Part shown: positions 23,334-34,300 of the stretch, in pieces
Layout of the letters: every line of letters begins with the position of its first letter
Position numbering within the stretch: position 1 is the stretch's first letter
NCBI GenBank assembly: GCA_027625915.1
Contig: JANTQA010000032.1
Location: 4,340,001-4,404,000 of the forward strand
DNA length: 64,000 nucleotides
Source: Anaeramoeba flamelloides
Taxonomy: Eukaryota; Metamonada; Anaeramoebidae
Direction of reading: 5' to 3'
Translations under genes and position numbers: made by a program
The notes under the pieces: generated by a model
The model's input: only the letters and a program-made list of their open reading frames with translations
Database searches by the model: none
What the model was told of the DNA's origin: nothing

Positions 23334-24569
23334 TTATAACAGCACCTTTATAAAACCTTTTCGAAACAATCTATAATCCCCTAATGTTTTTGAATCGTTT
23401 TTTCTTAAAATGGTATTTGGAGAGAGTGTATCTATTAAAATGATACTTTCTGGCAACTTCACTTTTTGATATAAAAACTCATATACCTTAACAATTTTGG
23501 TATTAACAGGAAAAATTTTTTTGGTAATAATTAGGCTGTCAACATAAAATTCCAATTCAGTAAAATTGGTGACTTTTCGAAAACTTTTCTTTTGGTAATG
23601 GTTTTGGCTGAGGTGATTAAAACTAATATTTTTCTTTTTTTGTCCACCTAACGCTCTACGTTTGATTTTATCTCCTTTAATTCTCAGCAAAACTTGTTTT
23701 TTTCTTTTTTCTTTTAAATTTTTTTTTTCTCGGATTCTTTGTAAATGAATCTCCCTCTCAAGTAAGATATTGTCATTATTGTGTGATCCTTTATGTGTGG
23801 TATGGCTGTTTTTCCATTGTTTTGAAAAGGAAATTTGATTCATTACTTGTTGCCGCTCAGCTTGTATTTTTTGATTTATTTTAGAGTTCTGTTTTTGATC
23901 ATAAAACATTGATCTTTTGTTATTTTGAGATTTATTTGTAGGCCTTTTTCTGTGAGACAAGAGACTATCCTTACTATTCTCACAGATGTCATTTGTTATA
24001 AAATCAATAAGTATATTTATGTCTTGGCTTTTTGATTCCCTTATTGCTTTAATTGATTGATCTTTACTAAATCCACACTCAAGTAACTGGTGTAATAATT
24101 CTTTATTTATATGATCACAAGATGGTATTTGTTTGTGGGTCGATACATCCCGTAAATTATTCTTGTTTTTTTGATAAAGAGAAATACTTTGATTGTTGAT
24201 TGTTGATTGTTTGTGGTTCTGTTTTAATTTTTTTATTTTTTTTTGATCAATTTTTAATGTGTGAAATAATTGTTCAATTGGTTGTTTTTGCTTTCCAATA
24301 AGAGTTTTTGTAAGTACCCCTTGTTTATATAGCCAAAAAGAAGGAACCTTATCAACACGATACAGTTCTGCTTCTTTTTCATTTTTATCTATATCAAATA
24401 GCAGAAAAATAATTTTTTTATTTCGAAGTGCAAGTAAATTGATAAAGGATTTGATTCTTTGACAGTACACACACCACTCCGCACCCCACATAACAAAAAT
24501 TATTCCTTTACTTCTTTTTAAATAACTCTCGAAACTTATATCTTTTTTCAATTTTCGCAATCTGTTCAT
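23334..24569 (-). CDS. Thioredoxin-UBA-UBX domain protein, probable Cdc48/p97 adaptor
   Basis: Single exon, 411 residues, starting at the ATG whose complement is 24567-24569 (MNRLRKLKKD). Residues about 10-110 are a thioredoxin fold with the active-site motif WCVYC (CxxC near 33-36) and a conserved proline in KVPSFWLY. Residues about 152-194 look like a UBA domain (LLHQLLECGFSKDQSIKAI). A long basic linker follows, ending in an SAKS1/UBXN1-like helix (EREIHLQRIREKK...LLRIKGDK). Residues about 333-411 look like a UBX domain. UBX proteins recruit ubiquitinated clients to Cdc48/p97; UBA binds ubiquitin. The usual FPR loop of UBX is degenerate here (LSPNTILRK), so p97 binding may be weak. The order Trx-UBA-UBX differs from common UBXN1 (UBA-coil-UBX). 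Confidence 0.72.
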   Translation of the reverse strand: MNRLRKLKKDISFESYLKRSKGIIFVMWGAEWCVYCQRIKSFINLLALRNKKIIFLLFDIDKNEKEAELYRVDKVPSFWLYKQGVLTKTLIGKQKQPIEQLFHTLKIDQKKIKKLKQNHKQSTINNQSISLYQKNKNNLRDVSTHKQIPSCDHINKELLHQLLECGFSKDQSIKAIRESKSQDINILIDFITNDICENSKDSLLSHRKRPTNKSQNNKRSMFYDQKQNSKINQKIQAERQQVMNQISFSKQWKNSHTTHKGSHNNDNILLEREIHLQRIREKKNLKEKRKKQVLLRIKGDKIKRRALGGQKKKNISFNHLSQNHYQKKSFRKVTNFTELEFYVDSLIITKKIFPVNTKIVKVYEFLYQKVKLPESIILIDTLSPNTILRKNDSKTLGDYRLFRKGFIKVLL

Positions 24570-24763
24570 AAACTCTGTTTTTTTCACAGATTTTAAAGTT
24601 TAAAAAATGATTTTTTTTTTTTGAATCACAACGATAATTTTTGAGATCTTAATTCAATGTTTTCAAGTTCTTTTTCTGATATATTTTTTTATTTTTACCC
24701 GATTTTTATCAAATATTGTTTATTTATTATAGGATAATAAGATTTGAGAAAATGGTCTTTTTT

Positions 24764-25440
24764 TATTAATGGTAGAGCCGTTTACTGTGGATTTGCTCCA
24801 TACCCAAGGTGTGACTTGAAACATAAAAAGGTTATTGTGGAATTGACCTTCTTTTGGTTAGCAAAATTTAAATAACAAAAAATAAAAATTAAAAAGGATC
24901 TTTATTGACAAAAAATTCAATCAAAAAAATACCTTAGAAGTATTCTCAATTCCAAAAAATTTAAACAATTTAAAAATAAAATGATTAAATGGATCTCAAA
25001 AGCTAAAAATCGGAAAAAACAAAAAAAAAAATCCTAAAAATCTAATTTGAATGACAAAATACAAATAACAAGAAAAAATTTTTAACGATCAACTTTTACA
25101 AAAAATTCATGGTTCAAAAAAAAAAGTTTCAAAGAATGATCAATTTCAAAAATTTAAATTTTAAAAAAATTTAATTGGAAATTTAATTGACAAAAAAATT
25201 GAACAAATAAAAAAAATACAATAAATTATCATAGAAAACAAATACTTTTTTCTTGTTTTAAATTTCCGAAGGGTTAAATTTCTTCAATTCCATGCAAAAT
25301 GTTTTCTAAAAGTACACAACCAATTTAATACAATTTAATTGACTTTGTGGTTATATATTAACTCTCTATATTGGAGAAAGTAAGGATTTTATTTCGATAT
25401 TGAGAGAAAAAATGACTGATTTGAGTTAGAAAAAAATGAT
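24764..25440 (+). mobile_element. R10 element copy, degraded
   Basis: Begins GAGCCGTTTACTGTGGAT, matching the terminal motif of 51547-52222, then follows the same order of blocks: GACCTTCTTTTGGTTAGCA, GGTTAAATTTCTTCAATTCC and AGTAAGGATTT. The right terminus is not recognisable. Confidence 0.55.
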
Positions 25441-26314
25441 GCTTTCTAATTTATTTAAAAATGATAATATTTAAGTATAAAATAAAATGTTAAAGTTATT
25501 TTATTTATTTTTATATATTTGTATTATTGAAGAGAGGATTCAACAATATTGCCTCATATTTGTAGTTTGTTTTTTAAGTCTTTAATTTGGGAAATAAATT
25601 GAATATATATTTATTTTTGGTTTATTTCTCAAATATTAAAAAAGAGGGGTTAACTTTTCCTAATTTAAAAATATTTGAGTTAAATCATGGTTGATATTCA
25701 ATTCTCTTGAATTATGGAAAAGCTGGCACCCTCACAACACTTTACGACACTTTGCTACACTTTCTGAAACACCAAAAAGTTGTTTTTGTGTTATTTACCC
25801 TAAAAATAATGTATACAAGGTCATGACTCATAGGTTATCTTTCAAAAAGAAACAATGAAAAGAAATTTTTCTTTTGACACAAAGAAAAGAGAAAAAGAAA
25901 GAAACCCCAGAAATGAAATGGGGAAAATACATAATAAAAAAAGTAAAATTTTAATTAATTGTTATAATACCTATATGTTGAATAGGTATGGTAGTTGTTT
26001 CCTTTTATATCGAAAAAATTCTAGATCTTTACATTAATTTGTTAAAATAGATAGGCAAAAATATTTATCAACGATAGATCAATTGAAATAGGTCAAGTTA
26101 TTAAGTTTTAAATTAGAACTTAATATATTTCTGATATAAATAATGTGTATTTATTTTTGAGAATAAAAAATTGTTTTCAATTTTTTTTTCTTGTTATTTT
26201 TTTTTTTTTAAAATACTTGTGAAATCTTGTTTTAACAGAAGTTCCCAAATAAACACACCTATTCAGCAGATTTCTCTCAAAAGTCGGCTCATTTCAATTC
26301 ATCTAAAATATTTT

Positions 26315-26915
26315 TCAAAAATTTTGACTCGCTTTATAATGTTAATGGGAGTTGTTTTGAGGTTTATTCCAGTATTCTTCACAAAAATTTTTTTTCAAAT
26401 TTTTGGATCAGAATCATTTTTTCTAATTTTTCTATTTTTCGAGTATGCTTTTTCAAATTTTTGTTTTTGATTTTTTTATGAAAATTATTCTTTTTCTTTT
26501 TCTTTTTTTTTTATTTTTTTTTTTTTTTAAAAAAAAGATGATTTGGAAAAAAAAAGAGATCTTCGAAAAGACCAATAACAACTATGAAAATTTCGACAAT
26601 ATAGTGATTTTGAAAATGAATTTAATTATTCATAAAAAATCTTATGTTCAACTTTTTTTCAGTGAATGTTCAGTAATAAAAAATCCGTATAGCTCATTTC
26701 AAAAATTGTGACTAAATTTTTTTTAGTTTTTGGTTTTTTTTTTTTTAATTATCAATATATCCGGCATTTATACATTAAGAATGACTTAAAAGTGAATTAC
26801 CAATCAAATTTAGTTATTAATTGTTCTTGAATACTAAAGGATAATTTTTTTTTTTATTTTAGTATTTCGGGTGAGTCACAATTTTTGAAAAAGAGTTTAG
26901 TTAAAATTATATCAA
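26315..26915 (+). mobile_element. R1 MITE, complete copy, forward
   Basis: Left end TTTCAAAAATTTTGACTCGC; right end, reverse-complemented, TTTTTCAAAAATTGTGACTC. An internal third copy (TTTCAAAAATTGTGACTAAA) is at about 26697. T-rich low-complexity interior. Best preserved copy for defining the family. Confidence 0.72.
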
Positions 26916-27119
26916 TTGATAACTTTTACGCTTAATTCCCCCCCTCCCAGTTTTTTTTACTTGATATCTAATCATGAACATGTTACACAATTTTTATAAA
27001 GAATTTTTTATGACTTTTAAATCCCCAAACCTTTTCAAAATGAAGAAATGCAACTTAAACAACTTGAAACAAAATTTAAAAAACTAAAAAAGTCTTAAAA
27101 AAATAAAAAATCCTATAAT

Positions 27120-27230
27120 TGACAATTTTATTTTTTTTTGAAATTCAATTTGAAAAATAAAAATGTTTGAAACGCCAAATTAACATACAGAAAAGTGAGA
27201 CGTTGTATTTTATTTTAAAATTTTTACATT
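27120..27230 (+). repeat. Short interspersed repeat (inverted mate at 52840-52960)
   Basis: Shares CAATTTGAAAAATAAAAATG, TTTGAAACGCCAAATTAACA and TACAGAAAAGTGAG with the reverse complement of 52840-52960. Class unknown. Confidence 0.55.
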
Positions 27231-27699
27231 TACAATTAAAAAAGTTGTTTAGTAACAATTCTAATTAAATCAAGAAATAGAGATATTTTATTAATGATAT
27301 TTCAATGTAAAGGGTCCAAAATTCTTTATCAATTTAATTTTTTTTGGAATTTTTCAAGTTTGTTTAGGTATTTATTTTATGGATAACAGCCATATATTGT
27401 ATTTTAATTTTTATATTAGTTCTAAACAATTTTTTGATGGTTATATTCTTTAAAAATATCAAAATTTTAGTTTTTTAGCAAGTTATATTTGTGAGAAATG
27501 AAGTTTATAAATAGTGCATACTTGAAAAATAAATATATCGGTTATAATATCAATATTAAAAATTAAATGTAATTTAATACTTTTAAAAATTTGACCAAAT
27601 CAAAATATTTTAGATGAAAGAAATTTTTATTTGTACAGCATTTATACTTTGTAAAAAATTATTATTTTTTCAAATAATTTAAAAAATAAAAAAAAAAAA

Positions 27700-28040
27700 A
27701 ACTAAATTTTTTTATCACAAATAGTCTCATTCTCTTTATAAAATTTTTCCGTCTTTCAAAAATTTCAAACACTTGAAGATAATTAACAACACTTTTAAAC
27801 ACTTTCTAACATTTTCACAATGGAAAAGTGATCTAAAAGTATCAAGGCTTTGTAAAAGTCAAGATATTATTTTTTTAAATTTGATTTCAAAAAATTAATT
27901 TTTCTGTTTTTGAGATATTGTATAATATCATGATTTTCTGTTTTTTCGTGATAAAGTAAGACTAATCATGATGTTTTTAATTTTATTGCAAATTAATTGT
28001 TAATTCCATGATAATATATTTTATCATCAAAACCTCTATT
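27700..28040 (+). repeat. R3 interspersed repeat, copy 3
   Basis: Same block order as copy 1 at 17425-17770: AACACTTGAAGATAATTAAC, CAAGGCTTTGTAAAAGTCAA and the right part CCATGATAATATATTTTATC. Forward orientation. Confidence 0.65.
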
Positions 28041-28581
28041 AATAATTATTACCAAATTTTTATTGATTTTTATTAAATAAAACACTTCCTCAAAAGCAAT
28101 TTATTAATATTTTTTTTCAAGAATAAAATAAAATGTTACAATTGAATACTGGGATCGAAATAAAAAGTAAATCATCTAACATTCCCCAAAGAATAATAAA
28201 AAACATAACTTAAAATTCGATTACCAAATTAAATATAGTCTTGAAAAAAAAGGAATAAATAATTACTCAAAAGTAATTTAAACACCGAAAAAAAAAAAAA
28301 AAACAAGAAATAGAGTCAAAGAAAATAATGTTGTTTTATCAGACCTCTTCTGAAATTAATAAAAAATCAATTTTTTTTTGCTTTATCGTAATAACCCCCT
28401 TAAAATAAAAAAGCAGAAAACAAACAGACTAGATCAATCAAGTAATTTTTCAAAATCAAAACTCACTTTTCTTATAGACAGGTGATCTCGTTCTAGGAAT
28501 TTGACTTTGTAGAGTTACAATTTTAAATTAGACTCAACAGCAAAAACTCATTTTGGTAAAATCATTTTTTCTGAATTTTTT

Positions 28582-28773
28582 ATGAAGATAATAAAATTTA
28601 GTCTTTTAATTTTATGTATCTTTATTATTTGCAAACTTGCATCTGTTAATCTTCATGACAAAGAATCACCTGATATGATTAGGTATTTAAAAAATAACCC
28701 AAACGAGCCAGAAAATATTTTTCGACTTTATAAACGTGATTTTTGTGCAAAAGCTTTTTGTAAGATCGTTTAA
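28582..28773 (+). CDS. Short ORF with N-terminal signal peptide; possible first exon of the CK2-like kinase
   Basis: ATG at 28582. The N-terminus has a basic start, a hydrophobic core (FSLLILCIFIICKLA) and then a polar stretch (HDKESPDMIRYLKNNPNEPE), typical of a secreted or ER-targeted protein. Read straight through, it stops after 63 residues. A strong donor (T|GTAAGA at 28759/28760, phase 1) joins in frame to the acceptor TATTAG at 29059, completing a serine codon and giving SRSRVY, which resembles SRARVY of CK2 alpha. The total over the three exons is then 1155 nt, a whole number of codons. It may instead be an independent small secreted protein. No recognisable domain beyond the signal. 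Confidence 0.45.
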   Translation: MKIIKFSLLILCIFIICKLASVNLHDKESPDMIRYLKNNPNEPENIFRLYKRDFCAKAFCKIV

Positions 28774-29059
28774 ATTTTTTAATGTTTTTTCTTTTATTTT
28801 CTTTGGGCGGTTGTTAGGAATGAAATTAGCACTTACAAAAAATTGATTCTCAACATTTACAAAAAAGATATTTTCTTTAAAAATTCAATCAAAAGAATTA
28901 ACCCAAGCATAATGAGTTAAAAAAATACAATGAAAAAAAAAAAAAAGGTGTTAATTGATGATAAAAAAGTTAAAAACAAGAAATTAATTTCTTTTGTTGT
29001 CCATCTTTTGTTTTGATCCTTTTAATTGAATTTCAAATTTACCAAAATAACCATATTAG

Positions 29060-32000
29060 CCAGATCACGTGTCTATCCGAATGCCAATTTAAAAAAAAGA
29101 AAATCTGAATATGATATTAAACATTTTTCATATCAACTTAACGACACTCTTGATGATTACCTTTTAAAAGAAAAACTAGGATCCGGTCGTTTTTCAATTG
29201 TGTACAAGGCACTGCATCAGCCAACTGGCGAAACTAGAGCAATAAAGATCTTAGTTGATACAAGCGAAAGAAAAATTAAAAGAGAATTGTTAGCATTGAA
29301 TCAAATTCAAGGTGGCCCAAATGTTATCAAGTTTTACGAAATAATCTCAAACAAATCTTCCAAGTACCCTTCAATGGTTTTTGAACTTGCCGAAGGTCTT
29401 CCAATACACAAATTCCAAAAGAGTTACACAGAGTTTGAGATTAAAAATTATATGTATCAAATTTTACAAGCACTAGATCATGCCCATTCCAAAGGAATTA
29501 TGCACAGAGACATTAAAGGCGGAAATATTGTAGTTGATACAGAAAAAAAACAATTAAAAGTTCTTGATTGGGGTATCTCTGGTAAAATTTTTTGCTTTCA
29601 TTTTTTTAAAAAATTACACACTTGGTTTTATCAATAATTTATCTAAAATAGATGTTCAGCTATCTGCTGAAATTCTTGTTTAGATTTCAGCAATACGAAA
29701 GATCTACAATTATGAAATTAAATTTTGATTCTCCTGAAATTTCTAAATATTTAAACATACTCTGATCAAAAAAAAAAATCGTGCCCAACAAAGCCTATAA
29801 TCCCTGTTTAAAAAAAAAAGCCGTGATTTTTTTTCTTCTTGTTAGAATCTAACATCTAATTCAATAGCTAATATAATACACAAGTTCAAATCAATTTTGA
29901 AAGTAAACTCCTTGATGTTTTGAGTAAAATTTTAAATTAGGAATGAAATTTGTTAAAATTTTTCCTAATATTCTTAATTTTTTGTTTTTTTTGGTTGACA
30001 AATATTGTCTTAAAAATAAACTCTATTTTTTCGAAAATTTTCTAATTTGATCCTTAAATTAGAACTTCTTTTTTAATAATAGAACTTTAAGAAAACAAAA
30101 CTATATTATTTTAGGGTTTATTGTTAGTTATTTTAATTGATTAATGTATAGGTCTTATATAGAAAAGAAATGCGTTTTTTTATTTTGAAACATGGATTAA
30201 ACTTTTCAGAACGTGTTATATTGGCGACAGTAAGGAGATTTTTGAAAAAATAATTTTTTTCTCAAAATTATCATTTTGTATCATTCTCAATAAGGTATTT
30301 CCAAAAAAGTGAGGCATTTTTTTATACATTTCATAAAAAATAATCTTTGTTAGTGAGGGTGTTTGTTAATCAACAATACCAAATTAAGTTTAATATTTAT
30401 ACCGATTGAATCAACAACTAATGTATTTAATTCAAAATATGTTAGTTGAAATATTCCCAAAAATGAAAAAAAAAAAAAAAAATAGCACTTTTTTTGGTTA
30501 AAGCAATGTATAAACGACCATTTTCATAAGAAACCTGGAAATATGGAAAGGGTACAAATGATTTTTTAAACAATAAAACGTAGTTATATGTTTTTAATAA
30601 TATTTTAATTTTTTTTTGAGATTATACAAGTTATGAAAACGATTTTTTCTATCGAAAAGAAAATAATAAACATCAATTTTCACTCCTAAAAAATATCAGA
30701 TAAAATAGAGATCAGAAAATTTAATATATTTTATTTATGTAATACAATACTAATAAACAAATTGAATTATTATTCAGAAACCATCAATGATATTTAATGA
30801 TTTTATATATTTAAATCCTTTTTTGAAGATTGGGGTTAATAAATATATTTTAAAAGAAATTTGCTCCATTTTCTTGGAAATAGCTTACATGTTCAGATGT
30901 TTGCTGATGATTTGATATTGATTATGAAAGGAACAATGATACAAATAAATTTTCAACTAGAAAAAATCTTTAAAATTATAAAAGATTTTGGAATGAATCT
31001 GAATCGTAAAAGAACGATAAAAACTTTAATTCCAAAGGAAATTTTATATCTTGGGATTTGGCTAGATAAAAAAACACATTTAAAGTTTAACCTAGATAAA
31101 GTTAAAAATAATTTCAAAAATCTAATCAATATCTTCGAACAAAAAAAATTTACAAATGGGTTAAAAATTCACTTTTTCAAAGCCGTTTTACGAATTAGTC
31201 GGCTGGTATATGGATTAGAAATTTTTGATTTTGCAAAAACAGATTTTAAAGATATTGATACTTGGATTAATAAAAAAAATTACAATTTTTTTTTTTAATT
31301 AGCCCACATTCCCCAAGACTTATTTATAAAACAGAAGCAAAAAATAAATTCAGTGAGGATAACAATATATAAAAGAAGGTATAAACTAATTCAAAAATTA
31401 AATTTTTTAGGATTTGAAAAGCTAATAAATCTTCTTCCTTTTAAAGAAAAGGAATTTGAAAATATTAACTGGAAATCAAAAACATTAAAAGATTTGGAAT
31501 TAGAATTAGATAAATATCGAATTAATCAATTAAAAAATAGCCCAAGTTGGAAATGTCGTTAGGTTTTCCAAAATTCATTACTATTCAAGGAAATATTAAT
31601 AAACAGTCGTGTCGTCAATTGCCGTAGGGTTAGTTTTTTTTTTAATTTGAGAAATAAAACAAAAAATTTATCTAATTTTTGGTTTATTTCTTATTTTTTT
31701 TTTTGAAACAAAACACTGTTAAAATTTCTAGAATTTAAAAGAATACCCAAAATCCATGATTTTACTCAACTCTTTTAAATTCTGGAAAACTTAACGACAA
31801 AAAATATTTAAAATGGAAAGGTTATACCTCACTCTTAAAACTTAGAACATTCACAAATTATTTAAACAGATATTCTTATGTTATGAACGAAGATAAATCA
31901 AAATCTTGTAAATTATGCAAAAAAATAAATAATTTAGATGGCATTGAAGATTTGGATCATTTTCTCTGTGATCGTGTCGTCAAGTGCCGTAGAGTGTCTA

Positions 32001-33502
32001 GGTTTTTTTTAATTTCAGAAATAAAAAGAAAATTTTTGAAATTTTCTTTTAATTTACAAAATTAAAAAAAACCTAAAGGCGGTTTTCTTGAAGTTTTCTG
32101 TTTTATTTCTAAAGTAAAAAAAACCGAACGACAACCTATCGATTTTCCAAATAAACAGAAAACTCAAGAAAATCTAACGACTGCCCAGCCTATGAATATA
32201 ATAATAAAATCTGAATATCTGAATTAAAAAAAATCAATATATCTCATATATTAAAAAAAACAATAAAATTTCTAATATTATTAACAGAAAAGATTCAATA
32301 ACTTTATTATCTCTAGTGGAAAATAAAAGTATATGGAAATCTTGAAAACAAATTTCTAAATAAAAATTTAGGAATTAGGGAAGTGCCATCAAGTGCTGTA
32401 GAGTGCCTAGCTTTTCCATAATTCAAAGGAATAGAGAAAAATCAAAGATTTTACTCAATTCTTTTAAATTCTGGAAAAGCTAACGGACGGTTTTTTTTAA
32501 TCTGAGAAATAAACCGAAAATTTCATAAATTTTCTTTTTATTTCTCAAATTAAAAAAAACCTAACGACAAACAAGTGGAACTAAAAACTCCTCCCTTAAA
32601 CAATAAAGGAAAAAAAAAAGTTTAAAAAGAAAAAAAATGATCCAAAAAAAAATCATAAAATTTTCAATATTTTGAATTTCCGTCAACCTATAAAAACACT
32701 TGAATAAGATTTATCTATCATAATATTGTATTCCAATTTTCACAGCGTATAATATTCGGATAGTATTTAAATATTAAAATTCAAATTTTCTCTTTGAAAT
32801 AAACAGATAAATTTTAATGATCTAAATTTTTTTTCGTTTAGTTTTTTTGACAAATCAACTATTAATCATCATCATGATGCTTATTATTTTTAAAAACTTT
32901 ATTATTGAATGAAACTACCATTAAATATTAAATTTTTTGAAAAAAAATAAAAATTTAATTTCAAAATTGCTCTTTAATTTTAAACAAAAAAAAACACAAA
33001 ATAAATTGTAATTAACCTAATTTTCTTTTTTAAATTTTCTTATTTAGAATTTTATTTTCCATATAAAGAATATGATCATCATGTAGCAACATTATATTAT
33101 ATGCCACCTGAGTTATTGGTTAGAGTGAAAGATTATGATTATTCTTTGGATATCTGGATGGCGGGTTGTGTTCTGGGTGAAATGTTATTATCAAAACATC
33201 CATTTTTTAAAGCCAAAGATGAGCGCCATTTATTAAAATTAATGACAAAATTTTTAGGTACACAAGAATTCTATAAATATTTAAAAAAATATAGAATTGA
33301 ATTAAATTACGATTGGATAAAAAAAATTAAAATCAGAGAACCACTTGCAAGATCAGATATAATCAATGAAAGGAATCCTCATCTTGTAACAGATACAGCC
33401 CTTGATCTTTTATTTAAACTTCTTGTATTTGATAAAGAAAAGCGTTTAACAGCAAGAGAGGCGATGGAACATCAATACTTTGATGAAATTAGAAATTTGT
33501 AA
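29060..33502 (+). CDS. Casein kinase 2 alpha-like catalytic subunit
   Basis: Exons 29060-29581 and 33048-33502, plus an upstream exon that must supply the ATG (see 28582). About 325 kinase residues. Seen: glycine loop LGSGRFSIVYKA, catalytic lysine AIKIL, the basic CK2 segment ERKIKRE, HRDIKGGN catalytic loop, and DWG in place of DFG, the hallmark of CK2. After the splice come FYFPYKEYDHHVATLYYMPPEL, DYDYSLDIWMAGC, DALDLLFKLLVFD-like sequence and LTAREAMEHQYF. CK2 phosphorylates acidic Ser/Thr sites on many proteins. Differences from standard CK2 alpha include GG for PH in the catalytic loop and PPELL for GPELL. This could be a divergent paralogue. The intron is phase 1 with donor GTAAAA and acceptor ATTTAG. 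Confidence 0.85.
29850..30210 (+). repeat. R8 interspersed repeat
   Basis: Shares AACATCTAATTCA, CAAATCAATTTTGAAAG, GAGTAAAATTTTAAATT and TGATTAATGTATAGGTCTT with 34600-34995 and, inverted, with 60320-60690. Non-coding. Confidence 0.6.
30285..30855 (+). repeat. R9 interspersed repeat, copy 1
   Basis: Runs parallel to 33735-34300 for about 565 bp: TTCCAAAAAAGTGAGGCATT, CAACAATACCAAATTAAG, CACTTTTTTTGGTTAAAGCA and AACAAATTGAATTA. The two copies lie on either side of the last kinase exon. Confidence 0.65.
31608..31798. mobile_element. Foldback element, insertion a in LINE copy B
   Basis: Starts CGTGTCGTCAATTGCCGTAG, carries an H1-type palindrome (TTTAATTTGAGAAATAAA) and an H3-type palindrome (TCTAGAATTTAAAAGAAT against ATTCTTTTAAATTCTGGAAA-like arms), and ends CTTAACGACAAAA. 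TGTCGT at the start and ACGACA at the end form a minimal inverted pair. Confidence 0.68.
31973..32181. mobile_element. Foldback element, insertion b in LINE zinc knuckle
   Basis: Leader CGTGTCGTCAAGTGCCGTAG, then AGTGTCTAGG, an H1-type palindrome (31999-32075) and an H2-type palindrome (32082-32175), ending CTAACGAC. LINE sequence resumes immediately (TGCCCAGCCTAT). Copies A and C are continuous here, so the insertion is clean. Confidence 0.75.
32380..32568. mobile_element. Foldback element, insertion c in LINE 3' UTR
   Basis: Leader GTGCCATCAAGTGCTGTAGA followed by GTGCCTAG, then an almost perfect H3 palindrome (CTTTTCCATAATTCAAAGGA ... TCTGGAAAAGCTAACG) and an H1 palindrome, ending CTAACGACA. 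Empty sites exist in LINE copies A (7250) and D. Confidence 0.75.
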
Positions 33503-33734
33503 TATTAAAGAAGCCTTTTCTGATCTCATTTAAAGATAGAATTCTTTTTTTTAAACTCGAATAATTAAAATTGTAATTCAAATAATACTAAGATATTAAA
33601 TAAATTGTTAATTAAATTTTATTTGATTAATTAAATCATTTAATACATTTTTTTTTTTTTTTTTTTTTGTATAAAATATTTGTATTTTTATATAATTGCG
33701 TTATCTGTTCATTTATAACAATATATATATATAT

Positions 33735-34300
33735 AAGATAATTCCAAAAAGTAGGGCATTTTTTTTTTTAGATTTCATAAAAAATCCCAATTGTTCCTAG
33801 TTCTATTTATTAATTGACAATACCAAATTAAGATTAATATCAATAATTGAACCAATAAAGATTGTCTTTCTTTCATAATATTTTTATCCAAAATTTCAAA
33901 AAATGGTAAAAAAAAAAAAACACTTTTTTTGGAGAAAACAATGCTTGAAAATTTTTAATTTAAAAATGGGCACAATGATAAGGACACAAATTATTTTTTA
34001 AACAAAAAATACATTGGTCTGTTTTTCATAGTATTCTAAATATTAACTTGATTAAATTAGGTTTGAAAATATTGTTTACTGATCAAAAAGAAAAAAATAA
34101 TTATCAAATTCTACAATTATTTATCTTAACTTTTAAATTGAGATAAAAAGGCATTAATATCTTTTATTAAAGTAATTGCATGCAAGTAAACAAATTGAAT
34201 TAACATCAAAACTCGATAAAAGATAAATGATAATTTTGGTAGACTTAAATAATTTTCTGAGGAATTAGGTTTAATAAAGATATATAATAATCTATTTCAG
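33735..34300 (+). repeat. R9 interspersed repeat, copy 2
   Basis: Parallel to 30285-30855 throughout: TTCCAAAAAGTAGGGCATTT, GACAATACCAAATTAAGA, ACACTTTTTTTGGAGAAAAC and TAAACAAATTGAATTAA. Diverged by many substitutions, so an old family rather than a fresh duplication. Confidence 0.65.

Larger units (their letters stand above)
24570..28581. other. Intergenic, repeats only (UBX gene to CK2 gene)
   Basis: The two genes diverge. Contents: a copy of the R10 element (24764-25440), one foldback-like half module near 25700 (CTCTTGAATTATGGAAAAGC), R1 (26315-26915), a short repeat at 27120-27230, and R3 (27700-28040). An ATG frame at 25855-26037 (60 codons, lysine-rich) has no recognisable domain and I do not call it. 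Confidence 0.6.
30855..32610 (+). mobile_element. LINE copy B: RT fragment with FADD motif, zinc knuckle and 3' UTR
   Basis: 30861-31298 encodes the C-terminal half of a non-LTR reverse transcriptase: VQMFADDLILIMKG (catalytic FADD), FGMNLNRKRT, a YLGIWLDKKTHLKFNLDKV block, and the thumb (DIDTWINKK). 31353-31562 continues the connection region. 31883-31972 carries a C-terminal zinc knuckle (CKLCKK...DHFLC, zf-RVT type). The 3' UTR ends at about 32610 with CTCCCTTAAACAATAA. The 5' half, including any endonuclease, is absent. Frames are broken and three foldback insertions interrupt it. It lies in sense orientation in the kinase intron. Dead copy. Confidence 0.82.
29582..33047 (+). other. CK2-like kinase intron (3.5 kb), repeat-filled
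   Basis: Holds, in order, an R8 repeat (29850-30210), an R9 repeat (30285-30855), LINE copy B (30855-32610) with three foldback insertions, and AT-rich sequence to the acceptor. It cuts the kinase right after DWGIS. Confidence 0.85.
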
